The notes under the pieces were generated by a model. The model was not told where the DNA came from, ran no database searches, and was given only the letters and a program-made list of their open reading frames with translations. From NCBI GenBank assembly GCA_019635775.1, contig JAHBYU010000001.1, forward strand, positions 930,001 to 994,000: a stretch of DNA of 64,000 nt, given 5' to 3'. This document shows positions 17,915 through 26,634 of this stretch, one piece after another. Source of the stretch: Rhizobiaceae bacterium (lineage in GTDB: Bacteria > Pseudomonadota > Alphaproteobacteria > Rhizobiales > Rhizobiaceae). Position numbers and translations under genes: made by a program. The number at the start of each line of letters is the position of its first letter. Within the stretch, counting starts at the first letter, position 1.

Positions 17915-18571
17915 GTGAATAGAAAACTGATAGCGACATTAGCCGCCCTGGCGCTGTTAAGCGCTTGCTCGACGGACCCTTTTACTGGGCAGCAGAAGGT
18001 TTCCAATACCGCAGGTGGCGCCGCTCTCGGCGCCGGCCTTGGTGCTTTGGCTGGCATGGCCGTCGGCGGCAGCAGCAATGCCCAGCGCAATGCGGTCCTT
18101 ATCGGTGCAGGTATCGGCGCCCTGACAGGCGGCGCCATCGGTGCGACGATGGACCGAAACGAGGCGGAGCTTCGTCGGCAGCTCCAGGGTACAGGTGTGA
18201 GCGTTACGCGCGTCGGCGATCAGGTCGTGTTGAACATGCCGTCCGACATCACTTTCGACGTCGACAAGGATGCGATCAAGCCTGGCTTCCGCCAGACGCT
18301 TAATTCGGTGGCAATCGTCCTCAATCGCTATCAGCAGACCATCGTCGATGTGTTCGGCCATACCGACTCCACGGGAAGCGCAGCGCACAACATGGACCTG
18401 TCGCAGCGGCGTGCCCTGTCCGTGGCAAACTATCTGGCGCAGCAGGGGGTCGACTCGCGTCGCTTTGCGGTGACAGGCTTTGGCGCCACCAGGCCTATCG
18501 CAACAAATTCCACAGCGGAGGGCAGGGCGCTCAACCGCCGTGTCGAGATCCAGCTTTCGCCGCTCACCTGA
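17915..18571 (+). CDS. OmpA-family lipoprotein with glycine-zipper domain
   Basis: The start GTG at 17915 is chosen because AAGGGG lies upstream and the product then begins with a lipoprotein signal with lipobox LSAC (about residues 16-19). Length is 218 residues. Next comes a glycine-rich zipper (about 30-75, GGAALGAGLGALAG and GAGIGALTGGAIG), likely membrane-inserting. The C-terminal OmpA domain (about 105-215) has the peptidoglycan-binding pattern with DVFGHTDSTG, NMDLSQRRA and NRRVEIQL. It should anchor the outer membrane to the cell wall. The layout matches the YiaD type rather than Pal, since no tol genes are nearby. Confidence 0.88.
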   Translation: MNRKLIATLAALALLSACSTDPFTGQQKVSNTAGGAALGAGLGALAGMAVGGSSNAQRNAVLIGAGIGALTGGAIGATMDRNEAELRRQLQGTGVSVTRVGDQVVLNMPSDITFDVDKDAIKPGFRQTLNSVAIVLNRYQQTIVDVFGHTDSTGSAAHNMDLSQRRALSVANYLAQQGVDSRRFAVTGFGATRPIATNSTAEGRALNRRVEIQLSPLT

Positions 18572-18589
18572 TCGGCTGGCAGACAAAAG

Positions 18590-18617
18590 AAAATGGCCCC
18601 GATCGGGGCCATTTTTC
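18590..18617. terminator. Bidirectional terminator between lipoprotein and helicase genes
   Basis: AAATGGCCCC (18591-18600) and GGGGCCATTT (18605-18614) form a perfect 10-bp stem with loop GATC, with T-runs on both strands (TTTTT at 18612-18616; the upstream A-run on the other strand). It serves the convergent lipoprotein and DEAD-box genes. Confidence 0.9.
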
Positions 18618-18632
18618 GTTCATGAATAAGGT

Positions 18633-20237
18633 TCAGACTTTCACGGCTATCTTCATGAATGCCGGCACATCATCGCCGAAACCAACAGTGCCGTCGTTCA
18701 GATTTTCATCATGACGGCTGTGGCGTTTTTCGTCACGCCGATTCTGGTCGCCTTCGCGCTTCGGTTTCGCGTTGTTGGAACCGCGGTTGGCATTGTCCGA
18801 TTTGATCGCATCCTTGCGCGAACGACGCTCGTCCGGAACATCGGGAACGATGCTGTTCGCCGCGTTGTCATCATTGGCCGGGGTAGTGCTGGCTACCTCA
18901 GGGCGCTCCCGCTTGCGGTCGCCCTTGCGCGCAGAGCCGTCCTTGCCGGCACGGCGCGGCGCACCGCGTCCACGGCGCGGAGCCTCGTCCTCCTCGGTCG
19001 AGGGCGCCAGCGTGGTGAGGTCGCCGTCATGCCACTCGATCTTCTGGCCGGTCAGCTTTTCGATCGCGTCGAGATGCTTGGCGTCGGAGCGGGTCACGAT
19101 GGTGAACGACTTGCCGGAGCGGCCGGCTCGACCCGTACGGCCGATGCGGTGGACATAGTCTTCGGCGTGAATGGGCACGTCGAAATTGAAGACGTGGCTG
19201 ACGTCCGGAATGTCCAGGCCACGCGCTGCGACGTCGGATGCGACAAGCAGCTTGAGACGGCCTGCGCGGAAGTTGTCGAGCATGGCCATGCGTGCTCGCT
19301 GATCCATATCGCCGTGCAGCGCGCCAGCCTCGAAGTCATGCTTCAGCAGGGACTTGAACAGGTCGGACACTTCGACCTTCCGGTTACAGAAGATGATGGC
19401 GTTCTTCAGAGCGTCACCCTCGGCCCGGATCAGGCGGCGCAGCGTATCGCGCTTGTCCCAAGGCTTAGCGCCCGACTTCACCAGCCGTTGCGTTATGCTG
19501 CTGTTGGTGCTGGCAGCCTTCGAGACCTCGATGCGAACAGGCGCATGCAGGAACTGTTCCGTCAGCTTGGTGATCTCCGGCGGCATCGTCGCCGAGAAGA
19601 ACAGGGTCTGCCGGGTGAATGGGATCAGCTTGCAGATGCGCTCGATGTCGGGAATGAAACCCATGTCGAGCATGCGATCGGCTTCGTCGATCACGAGGAT
19701 GTCGACACCGGTAAGTAGCAGCTTGCCGCGCTCGAAATGGTCAAGCAGGCGGCCGGGCGTTGCGATAAGCACGTCGACACCGCGCTCGAGCTTCTTTTCC
19801 TGCTCATCGAAGGACACGCCCCCTATAAGGAGCGCGACCGTCAGGCGAAGGTTCTTGCCATACTTGACGAAGTTTTCCTCGACCTGCGCAGCGAGTTCGC
19901 GGGTAGGTTCGAGGATTAGCGTGCGCGGCATGCGCGCCCTGGCACGGCCCTTTTCCAGGCGTGTGATCATCGGAAGCACGAAGGCGGCGGTCTTTCCCGT
20001 TCCCGTTTGCGCGATCCCGAGAACGTCCTTTCCTTGGAGCGCATGTGGAATGGCGCCCGCCTGGATCGGCGTGGGCGTCGTATAGCCTGCGTCGGTTACG
20101 GCTGAAAGAACCTTGGGCGAGAGGCCTAGGTCTGCGAATGTCAACGCGTCTTGAGCGGTCGTGATGTCTTCTGACAATTGCCTGGCTGCTTTTGGATGGT
20201 TCGACGCCGTTCCCCAGCGAACAGCGGCAAGCGCCAC
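18633..20237 (-). CDS. rhlE: DEAD-box RNA helicase, RhlE-like
   Basis: An ATP-dependent RNA helicase of 534 residues. Motifs in order: the Q motif region GYTTPTPIQ, Walker A AQTGTGKT, Ia PTRELA, Ib TPGRL, DEAD (VIDEADRMLDMGF), SAT, then in domain 2 GDMDQRAR, VASDVAARGLDIP and HRIGRTGRAG. The last 140 residues are a basic/acidic disordered tail rich in Arg, Lys and Asp, as in proteins that bind rRNA or act in the degradosome. The annotated GTG start (20237) has a poor ribosome site; a TTG 20 codons in (about 20177) is an alternative that would remove a non-conserved extension. A second helicase of this type lies at 54337. Confidence 0.9.
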   Translation of the reverse strand: MALAAVRWGTASNHPKAARQLSEDITTAQDALTFADLGLSPKVLSAVTDAGYTTPTPIQAGAIPHALQGKDVLGIAQTGTGKTAAFVLPMITRLEKGRARARMPRTLILEPTRELAAQVEENFVKYGKNLRLTVALLIGGVSFDEQEKKLERGVDVLIATPGRLLDHFERGKLLLTGVDILVIDEADRMLDMGFIPDIERICKLIPFTRQTLFFSATMPPEITKLTEQFLHAPVRIEVSKAASTNSSITQRLVKSGAKPWDKRDTLRRLIRAEGDALKNAIIFCNRKVEVSDLFKSLLKHDFEAGALHGDMDQRARMAMLDNFRAGRLKLLVASDVAARGLDIPDVSHVFNFDVPIHAEDYVHRIGRTGRAGRSGKSFTIVTRSDAKHLDAIEKLTGQKIEWHDGDLTTLAPSTEEDEAPRRGRGAPRRAGKDGSARKGDRKRERPEVASTTPANDDNAANSIVPDVPDERRSRKDAIKSDNANRGSNNAKPKREGDQNRRDEKRHSRHDENLNDGTVGFGDDVPAFMKIAVKV

Positions 20238-20357
20238 GCGCCTGCTATTTTGTGCATTGCGATATGCCCAACCCTGCGAAATGTCAACTTAAATGCCGGT
20301 AATGTTGGGATTTCGAGGCGTTTATGATTATCGGATAACCTTAATCGGGCAGATTGC

Positions 20358-21131
20358 TCAGTAGCGGAACTGCTCGGCCAGAATGCGCTCGTTCCAGGAA
20401 TAGCCAGGATCAAAAAGCAGGGTTGCCGTCTTCGTCTTCGATTCCCGGACTGTTACGGAGACGACCGACTTGACCTCCACATGATCGGCAGCGGCGTTCA
20501 CGGGTCGCTTCTCGGGTTCCAGCATATCGAACCGGACTGTAGCCTTGTTGGAGATCAGCGCTCCGCGCCAGCGACGCGGACGAAAAGGACTGACGGGTGT
20601 CAGGGCCAGCAGCGGGGCGTCGAGGGGCAAAATGGGGCCATAGGCCGAGAGGTTATATGCTGTCGAGCCCGCCGGCGTCGCCACCATGACGCCGTCGCAG
20701 TGCAATTCGTCGAGCCGCACCTTGCCGTCGATTGTAATTCTTATCTTGGCCGTCTGGTAGGACTGGCGCCAAAGCGAGACTTCGTTGATGGCGAGCGCCG
20801 TGGATTGCCTGCCGTCGCGAGTCTCTGTTTCCATTTCCAGCGGACGAATGGTTTCCGATTCGGCGGCGGCGACGCGTTCGCGCAGGCCTTCTTCCCGAAA
20901 CTCGTTCATCAGGAAGCCTACCGTGCCGCGGTTCATGCCGTATACAAGCTTGCCAGTGCTCATCGTCTCGCGCAGCGTCTCGAGCAGAAAGCCATCGCCG
21001 CCGAGCGCAACCACCACGTCGGCGTCACTCACGCTGGCCTGTCCGTATCTGGCAACAAGCGTTGCCGCAGCGTTTCGCGCATCTTCGGTTTCCGAGGATA
21101 CGAAAGCGAGTTTGTTCCGAGGCTTGCTCAT
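20358..21131 (-). CDS. nadK: NAD kinase
   Basis: Phosphorylates NAD to NADP, the only route to NADP. The protein from ATG 21131 has 257 residues, normal for the compact rhizobial form; an upstream in-frame start adds 29 residues with no similarity. Motifs: ALGGDGFLLETL (GGDG, ATP and catalytic Asp), NRGTVGFLMNEF and TPAGSTAYNLSAYGPILPL (NAD site). It is divergent from the metallophosphoesterase gene. Confidence 0.93.
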   Translation of the reverse strand: MSKPRNKLAFVSSETEDARNAAATLVARYGQASVSDADVVVALGGDGFLLETLRETMSTGKLVYGMNRGTVGFLMNEFREEGLRERVAAAESETIRPLEMETETRDGRQSTALAINEVSLWRQSYQTAKIRITIDGKVRLDELHCDGVMVATPAGSTAYNLSAYGPILPLDAPLLALTPVSPFRPRRWRGALISNKATVRFDMLEPEKRPVNAAADHVEVKSVVSVTVRESKTKTATLLFDPGYSWNERILAEQFRY

Positions 21132-21282
21132 TGTTTCTGCCGGGCATCCATTTCGGGGTGACGGGTAACACGGGCAAATGGGTTCCGCAAAGGGAGGCAG
21201 GTGCGGCCACCAGGGCAACCGTCACACTGCTGTTGCATGAATCGGGGCATAGGGTCGCGTAGACGCAACGGATGGACCGACC

Positions 21283-22128
21283 ATGCCGAGCCACGCCGCC
21301 AAGCAGTACCGCACGCTGTTCATCTCCGACGTGCATCTCGGATCGAAGGCAGCAAAGGCCGAATTCCTCATCGATTTCCTTCGCCACCACGAGGCGGAAA
21401 CGATCTTTCTTGTCGGCGATATCGTCGACGGCTGGAGGCTGCGCCGTTCCTGGCATTGGCCGCAACTCCACAACGACGTTGTCCAGAAACTGTTGAGACA
21501 GGCGCGCAAAGGCACGAGAATCACCTACATCGCGGGTAACCACGACGAATTTTTGAGGATGTTTCAGGGCACGCACTTCGGTGGCATCGTCGTTGCCGAC
21601 AGGGCCATTCATGTCGGCGCCGACGGCAAGCGCTATCTCATCATCCACGGCGACCAGTTCGACACGGTTGTCATGAACGCGCGCTGGCTGGCCTATCTCG
21701 GGGACCGCGCCTACGAACTGGCCATGTTCGCCAACCGTGCGGTTGCGCGCGCGAGGAAGGCGATGGGGCTGCCCTATTGGTCGCTGTCGTCTTGGGCCAA
21801 GGTCAAGGTCAAGCAGGCGGTCAACTTCATCGGTGCGTTTCAGGACGTCCTGACCGAAGAAGCGCGCCGGTCGGAAGTCGATGGCGTCATCTGCGGTCAC
21901 ATCCATCACGCGACAATGGAGAGCTTCGGGACGGTCGATTACATCAACACCGGCGATTGGGTCGAAAGCTGCACCGCCGTGGTCGAGCATTTCGATGGAC
22001 GCATGGAGATCATCCATTGGCCGCACACGAAGTCGGCGACACCTCCGGCTCCTGAAGTGTTCGTTCCCCTCGTCATCAACGGGCACTTGCTGAACCAGGG
22101 AAAGGGCCGGACGTTCGAGGCCGCCTGA
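21283..22128 (+). CDS. Calcineurin-like metallophosphoesterase, LpxH-like
   Basis: A 281-residue two-metal phosphoesterase of the UDP-2,3-diacylglucosamine hydrolase (COG2908) type. Metal ligands appear in order: SDVHLG, GDIVDGW, GNHDEF, IHGDQFD and GHIHHA. LpxH makes lipid X in lipid A synthesis, but many alphaproteobacteria use the unrelated LpxI for that step and keep a COG2908 protein of unsettled role, so the substrate is left open. The 40 or so extra residues compared with E. coli LpxH include a basic helical insert (residues about 145-165). It stands alone on the plus strand. Confidence 0.82.
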   Translation: MPSHAAKQYRTLFISDVHLGSKAAKAEFLIDFLRHHEAETIFLVGDIVDGWRLRRSWHWPQLHNDVVQKLLRQARKGTRITYIAGNHDEFLRMFQGTHFGGIVVADRAIHVGADGKRYLIIHGDQFDTVVMNARWLAYLGDRAYELAMFANRAVARARKAMGLPYWSLSSWAKVKVKQAVNFIGAFQDVLTEEARRSEVDGVICGHIHHATMESFGTVDYINTGDWVESCTAVVEHFDGRMEIIHWPHTKSATPPAPEVFVPLVINGHLLNQGKGRTFEAA

Positions 22129-22361
22129 CCATCGCATGCACAAGCTGGCTTCAAGGGCGATGCGGCGCATCGTCGAATCTGGGCGCGAGCCACGTCCCGC
22201 CGACCGGCGAGCGGGAAGGCTCGGGATACTGGGCTGCATTGAATTGGGTGTGACAAAGGCAGTCTTGGGTCCAGACAGTTCCGTCACAGCCCCCGGCATG
22301 GTAGTGGCAGCTGTTGCCCGGCGGTCGATCCGAGGCGCCCAAGCCGGATCGCCTGTCCCTC

Positions 22362-23606
22362 ATGTCCCCAACACCGCCGCAGACTGACCAGTTCGCCAAA
22401 CCGCCCGGTTTCGAACTGAGAATGTCACTCCTGTTCGGCGCCATTTTCCTGCCGCTTGGCGTCCATCTTCCCTATTTTCCGCTCTGGCTGGAAGGCAAGG
22501 GGTTCAACGCCGAGCAGATTGGCGTGATCCTGGCAGTCCCCATGTTCGTGAGGGTTTTCACGACACCGCTCATCACCTCCATGGCGGACCGCGCCAGCGA
22601 CCGGACCCACGTGTTGATCGCAGCCAGTCTTGCCGCACTTGTCCTGTCCTTTGGCTACTATCTCCCGCCGAGCTATGCTGGTGTGCTTGCCGTGTCAGTC
22701 CTCTTGGCGATTTGCTGGACGCCGCAGTCGCCCCTTGCGGACGCGCTCGCGCTTTCGGGGGTCAGGCGGTTTCGCTCAAGCTATCCCCGGATGCGGATCT
22801 GGGGGTCGCTTTCGTTTCTTTCGGCGAGTTTCGCCTGCGGCTTGATCCTCTCGAAGACCGGGACGGATGCGGTGCCGGTGATGATCACCATTGGTCTGGC
22901 GGGCGTGACCTTCGCGGTCTACCTGGCTCCCCGCCTGGGGCCTCCGCGAAGGGCTTCACCGCTTTCTGCAACCAACCTGATCGAGGCTGGGCCAAAGCTC
23001 TTCAACGCCTATTTCCTGCTGTTCGTAGCCGGCACCGGCATCATCAACGCCAGTCACGGTTTCCTGTTCGGGTTCGTCTCGATCTACTGGAAGAGCATAG
23101 GCATCAGCGACAGCGTCATCGGGGCCTTCTGGGCCTGGGCGGTCGTGGCGGAGGTGATCGCTTTCATGATGTTCAACCGCGTGCTGGGCAGGGCTTCTGC
23201 AACCAAGGTGCTGGGAATAGCAGGCGTTGCCGCAATCGTTCGTTGGGTTGCCTACCCGCTGATCGAACCTGCAGGGCTGGGGATCGCCGGCTTCTTCGCG
23301 GTTCAAAGCCTGCACGCGCTCTCGACGGGCATTCTCTTGATCGGGCTGCAGAAGATGATCGCGGAAACTGCGCCGGAGGAGCGAACGGGCGCGGCCCAGG
23401 GTGTCGCCTTCTTTGCAGTCGGCCTCACGATGGCGACCGTCACCCTTTTGTCAGGCCAACTCTACGAGCGGCTGGGCACCAACGGTTTCTACGTTATGGC
23501 GCTCATAGCGGCCACGGGACTGGCGCTTATCGGCGTTGCTGCACTCAATCTTCGAAATCAGCCCCATAGCGCGGGATCGGGCGGCGAAACCATAGATCCA
23601 CGATAG
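22362..23606 (+). CDS. MFS transporter, HcaT/LacY-like
   Basis: An inner-membrane carrier with twelve hydrophobic helices, 414 residues from the ATG at 22362 (a TTG at 22314 gives a longer, less likely start). The pattern PYFPLWLEGKGFNAEQIGVI near the N-terminus and the DRASDR loop between helices 2 and 3 match the MFS_1-like group that includes the phenylpropionate carrier HcaT and nucleoside carriers. Substrate unknown. Its 3' end overlaps that of the dipeptide epimerase gene on the other strand by 49 bases. Facing the epimerase suggests, weakly, a role in peptide or aromatic acid uptake. Confidence 0.82.
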   Translation: MSPTPPQTDQFAKPPGFELRMSLLFGAIFLPLGVHLPYFPLWLEGKGFNAEQIGVILAVPMFVRVFTTPLITSMADRASDRTHVLIAASLAALVLSFGYYLPPSYAGVLAVSVLLAICWTPQSPLADALALSGVRRFRSSYPRMRIWGSLSFLSASFACGLILSKTGTDAVPVMITIGLAGVTFAVYLAPRLGPPRRASPLSATNLIEAGPKLFNAYFLLFVAGTGIINASHGFLFGFVSIYWKSIGISDSVIGAFWAWAVVAEVIAFMMFNRVLGRASATKVLGIAGVAAIVRWVAYPLIEPAGLGIAGFFAVQSLHALSTGILLIGLQKMIAETAPEERTGAAQGVAFFAVGLTMATVTLLSGQLYERLGTNGFYVMALIAATGLALIGVAALNLRNQPHSAGSGGETIDPR

Positions 23607-24541
23607 ACGAGGCCCGGTTGGCGATCGCGCGCAAGCAGAAGCGGTCCGTCAAGATCGACGAACTCGGCGCCTTGGGCGAGCAGCACTGCGGGCGCCATGG
23701 CTAGCGACGTGCCGACCATGCAGCCAACCATGATGGAGAATCCAAGTTCGAGGGCGCGGTCGCGAAGATCGAGGGCTGCCGTCAGTCCGCCTGCCTTGTC
23801 GAGCTTGATGTTGATCGCATCGTAGCGGCCAACAAGCTTGTCCAGTCCGTCGACCGTGTGGACGCTTTCGTCGGCGCATATGGGAACCGGGCGAGGGATT
23901 TCAGCCAGTATCGCGTCGCCGCCGGCGGGCAGGGGCTGTTCGATCAAGGCCACACCGAGCTCTGCCGCAACGGTAAGGTTTTCAGCGATGTTGTCTTCGT
24001 TCCACCCCTCATTGGCATCGAGAATCAGGCGGCTGTCGGGAGCGGCGCTGCGCACCGCCCGTATGCGCTCCATATCTCCTTCGCCACCAATCTTGACCTT
24101 CAGAAGCGGCCGCATGCGGTTCTCGAGCGCCTGCACGGCCATGGCCTCCGGCGTGGACATGGACAGGGTGAAGGCCGTTTCCAGAGCAGATGGCGATTTC
24201 AGCCCGAGCCTGTCGGCAACACGAATTCCGCTCTGTTTGGCATCAAGGTCCCAAAGAGCGCAGTCCAGGGCATTGCGCGCCGCGCCCGGTTTCATGAGTC
24301 CCATCAACTGGTTGCGTCCAATTCCTGATGTGATTGCATCAGAAATGGCTTCTATCTCGCTACGGACGCCCTCAAGGGTTTCGCCATAACGCTTGTAGGG
24401 AACGCATTCGCCTCGACCGTTATGGCCATCGGCGGAGATGGTACAGGTGATGACCTCAGCCTCGGTTTTCGATCCCCTTGAGATCGTGAATGTGCCGGCA
24501 ATGGGAAAACGTTCCTCGGCGACCGAAAGGACACGGTTCAT
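23558..24541 (-). CDS. Dipeptide epimerase / enolase-superfamily racemase
   Basis: A 327-residue enolase-superfamily enzyme of the muconate-lactonising subgroup, closest to L-Ala-D/L-Glu epimerase (YcjG) and N-acyl-glutamate racemase (DgcA). Start at 24541 has GGAG ten bases upstream. Acid/base lysines lie in LLKVKIGG (first Lys pair) and INIKLDKAGG (second), and metal ligands in LILDANEGW (Asp), LIEQPLP (Glu) and PICADESV (Asp). In the murein-recycling version, it converts L-Ala-D-Glu released from peptidoglycan to L-Ala-L-Glu. The envelope-rich setting is compatible with that, but substrate needs biochemical proof. Confidence 0.85.
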   Translation of the reverse strand: MNRVLSVAEERFPIAGTFTISRGSKTEAEVITCTISADGHNGRGECVPYKRYGETLEGVRSEIEAISDAITSGIGRNQLMGLMKPGAARNALDCALWDLDAKQSGIRVADRLGLKSPSALETAFTLSMSTPEAMAVQALENRMRPLLKVKIGGEGDMERIRAVRSAAPDSRLILDANEGWNEDNIAENLTVAAELGVALIEQPLPAGGDAILAEIPRPVPICADESVHTVDGLDKLVGRYDAINIKLDKAGGLTAALDLRDRALELGFSIMVGCMVGTSLAMAPAVLLAQGAEFVDLDGPLLLARDRQPGLVYRGSMVSPPDPALWG

Positions 24542-24619
24542 GTATAAACGCTCCGGATTGTCCTCTACGCGCTGCTGCAAAATCGACAGTCGCTACGCAA
24601 GCGGTTAAGACGATTCATC

Positions 24620-25795
24620 ATGCTTATCAACGCCAAACGGAAAGCGAGCGCTGGCGATGGTCTCGATCCCAGGATCGAAACCATCGAGCAAGACGGCGCT
24701 TACGTTTGCCGGCTCACCGGTAACTGGACGACGCGAAGGGTCGCGGTGGTAGACAAGGAGATGCGGGGCCTTGCCGGCAAAAAGAGGGCGTCAGGCCTGG
24801 TGCTCGACATGTCCGGCATCGGCAGACTCGACACGGCCGGCGCCTGGCTGATCCAGCGTCTCCTGGTGGAAGCCCGCGCGAACGGAATGGAGGCACGCGT
24901 TCAGGGGCAGACCGACGTGGCGGACATCCTGCTGGCCGCGGTGGCCGACGCAACCGACCATCCGGGGGAATCCGGAAAGCAAAAGCGCCCGAATGTGATC
25001 ATCTCGTTCCTCGAGAAGTTCGGCATCGGCGTCTATGAGATGCGTGACGACTTCCTGGCGGCGATGAACATACTGGGTGCCACGATTCGCGGCGGCCAGA
25101 TGAAGCTGGGACGCGGGCACGGAATCAACCTTGCCGCGATATTCTCGCAGATCGATCGCATGGGCGTAGGGGCTATCCCGGTCGTTGTGCTGATGTCAGT
25201 GATCGTTGGCGCAATCATTGCCCAGCAGGGCGCCTATCAGCTTTCCTATTTCGGCGCAGATATCTTCGTCGTCGATCTCGTTGGCATCCTGGTCCTTCGC
25301 GAACTTGGCGTGCTGATGACCGCGATCATGATCGCCGGACGATCAGGAAGCGCCATCACCGCCGAGATAGGCTCGATGAAGATGCGCGAGGAGGTGGATG
25401 CCCTGACCGTCATCGGGCTCAATCCGGTGGGGGTTCTCGTGTTTCCCCGGCTTGTGGCTCTGGTCGTCGCATTGCCGTGCCTCACCATTCTTGCGAATTT
25501 TGCGGCGCTTGGCGGCGGCATCGTGATTTCCTGGTTCTATTCGGACATACCGCCGATCCAGTTCATAGACAGGCTCCGCCTTGCCGTCGACGTTTCAACA
25601 ATTTTCGCCGGTCTCATAAAGGCACCCTTCATGGCGCTGATCATCGGGATAATCGGGGCGGTTGAGGGACTGAAGGTCGGGGGCAGTGCGGAGTCGCTCG
25701 GTCAGCGCGTCACGGCTTCCGTCGTCAAGTCGATCTTCGTCGTCATCATTCTCGACGGCGCCTTTGCCGTATTTTACGCGGCAATCGACTTCTAG
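24620..25795 (+). CDS. mlaE: STAS-MlaE fusion: MCE-system permease
   Basis: A 391-residue inner-membrane permease of the MlaE/Mce (YrbE) family with an N-terminal STAS domain (about residues 18-115, with LVLDMSGIGRLDTAGAWL). The MlaE part (about 140-388) has family blocks such as RELGVLMTAIMIAGRSGSAITAEIGSM (quoted in part: RELGVLMTAI, GRSGSAITAE) and MKMREEVDALTVIGLNP. In E. coli the STAS protein MlaB is separate and docks on the ATPase; here it is fused. It is the first gene of the operon mlaE-mlaF-mlaD-lipoprotein, 10 bases before mlaF. The system moves phospholipids or other lipids across the periplasm. Confidence 0.92.
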   Translation: MLINAKRKASAGDGLDPRIETIEQDGAYVCRLTGNWTTRRVAVVDKEMRGLAGKKRASGLVLDMSGIGRLDTAGAWLIQRLLVEARANGMEARVQGQTDVADILLAAVADATDHPGESGKQKRPNVIISFLEKFGIGVYEMRDDFLAAMNILGATIRGGQMKLGRGHGINLAAIFSQIDRMGVGAIPVVVLMSVIVGAIIAQQGAYQLSYFGADIFVVDLVGILVLRELGVLMTAIMIAGRSGSAITAEIGSMKMREEVDALTVIGLNPVGVLVFPRLVALVVALPCLTILANFAALGGGIVISWFYSDIPPIQFIDRLRLAVDVSTIFAGLIKAPFMALIIGIIGAVEGLKVGGSAESLGQRVTASVVKSIFVVIILDGAFAVFYAAIDF

Positions 25796-25805
25796 GATCG
25801 GCAAA

Positions 25806-26621
25806 ATGGGCGAGGCAGCAGAGATAGAATCGCGCGCGGAAACCTCGAACCAGCCCGAGGTCGTGCTGTCCGTGCGTGACGTGACGGTGGCGTTCGGTGA
25901 AAAGGTTATCCTCGACAAGCTCTCGCTCGATGTGAAGCGGGGCGAAATAATGGGATTCGTCGGCGCATCGGGCTCAGGCAAATCGGTGCTGCTGCGCACC
26001 GTACTCGGCCTCAACAAGAAGCAGCACGGATCGATCAGCCTGTTCGGCGTCGATCTCGACAAGGCAAACGAGGCAGAGCGCATGCGCCTCGACATGCGCG
26101 TCGGAGTGCTTTTCCAGTTCGGGGCGCTGTTTTCCGCCCTGACGGTGATGGAAAACATCCAGGTTCCGATGCGTGAGTATCTCGATCTGCCGCAGAAGCT
26201 GATGGACGAACTGGCGCTGCTCAAGATCGAACTCGTGGGTCTGCCGGCTGACGCGGCCCGCAAATTTCCGAGCGAATTGTCGGGCGGCATGATCAAGCGC
26301 GCCGCGTTGGCCCGGGCCTTGGCGCTGGATCCGGAGATCGTTTTCCTCGACGAGCCCACATCTGGGCTGGACCCGATAGGCGCTGCCGAATTCGACGAGC
26401 TCGTCGCCAAGATGCGAGACACGATGGGTCTGACTGTCTACATGGTGACCCACGACCTCGACAGCCTCTTCTCGATCTGCGATCGGGTTGCCGTTCTGGG
26501 CAAGAAGCGGGTGCTGGTGCAGGGTACGATCAAGGAAATGCTGGCCAGCGAAGAACCCTGGGTAAAATCGTATTTCAGGGGCAAACGTGCGAGGCAACTG
26601 GACCTCGCTTCGAGAGACTAA
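25806..26621 (+). CDS. mlaF: MCE-system ATPase
   Basis: A 271-residue ABC ATPase energising MlaE. Walker A is GASGSGKSVLL, the Q-loop region is LFQFGALFSALTV (typical of MlaF/Mkl proteins), the signature is SGGMIKRAALARAL and Walker B is IVFLDEPTSGLDP, followed by the H-loop in VTHDLDS. The start at 25806 was chosen over an out-of-context upstream start that would overlap mlaE by 110 bases. The first 22 residues are extra compared with E. coli MlaF. Ends 13 bases before mlaD. Confidence 0.94.
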   Translation: MGEAAEIESRAETSNQPEVVLSVRDVTVAFGEKVILDKLSLDVKRGEIMGFVGASGSGKSVLLRTVLGLNKKQHGSISLFGVDLDKANEAERMRLDMRVGVLFQFGALFSALTVMENIQVPMREYLDLPQKLMDELALLKIELVGLPADAARKFPSELSGGMIKRAALARALALDPEIVFLDEPTSGLDPIGAAEFDELVAKMRDTMGLTVYMVTHDLDSLFSICDRVAVLGKKRVLVQGTIKEMLASEEPWVKSYFRGKRARQLDLASRD

Positions 26622-26634
26622 CGACAGGGACGGA

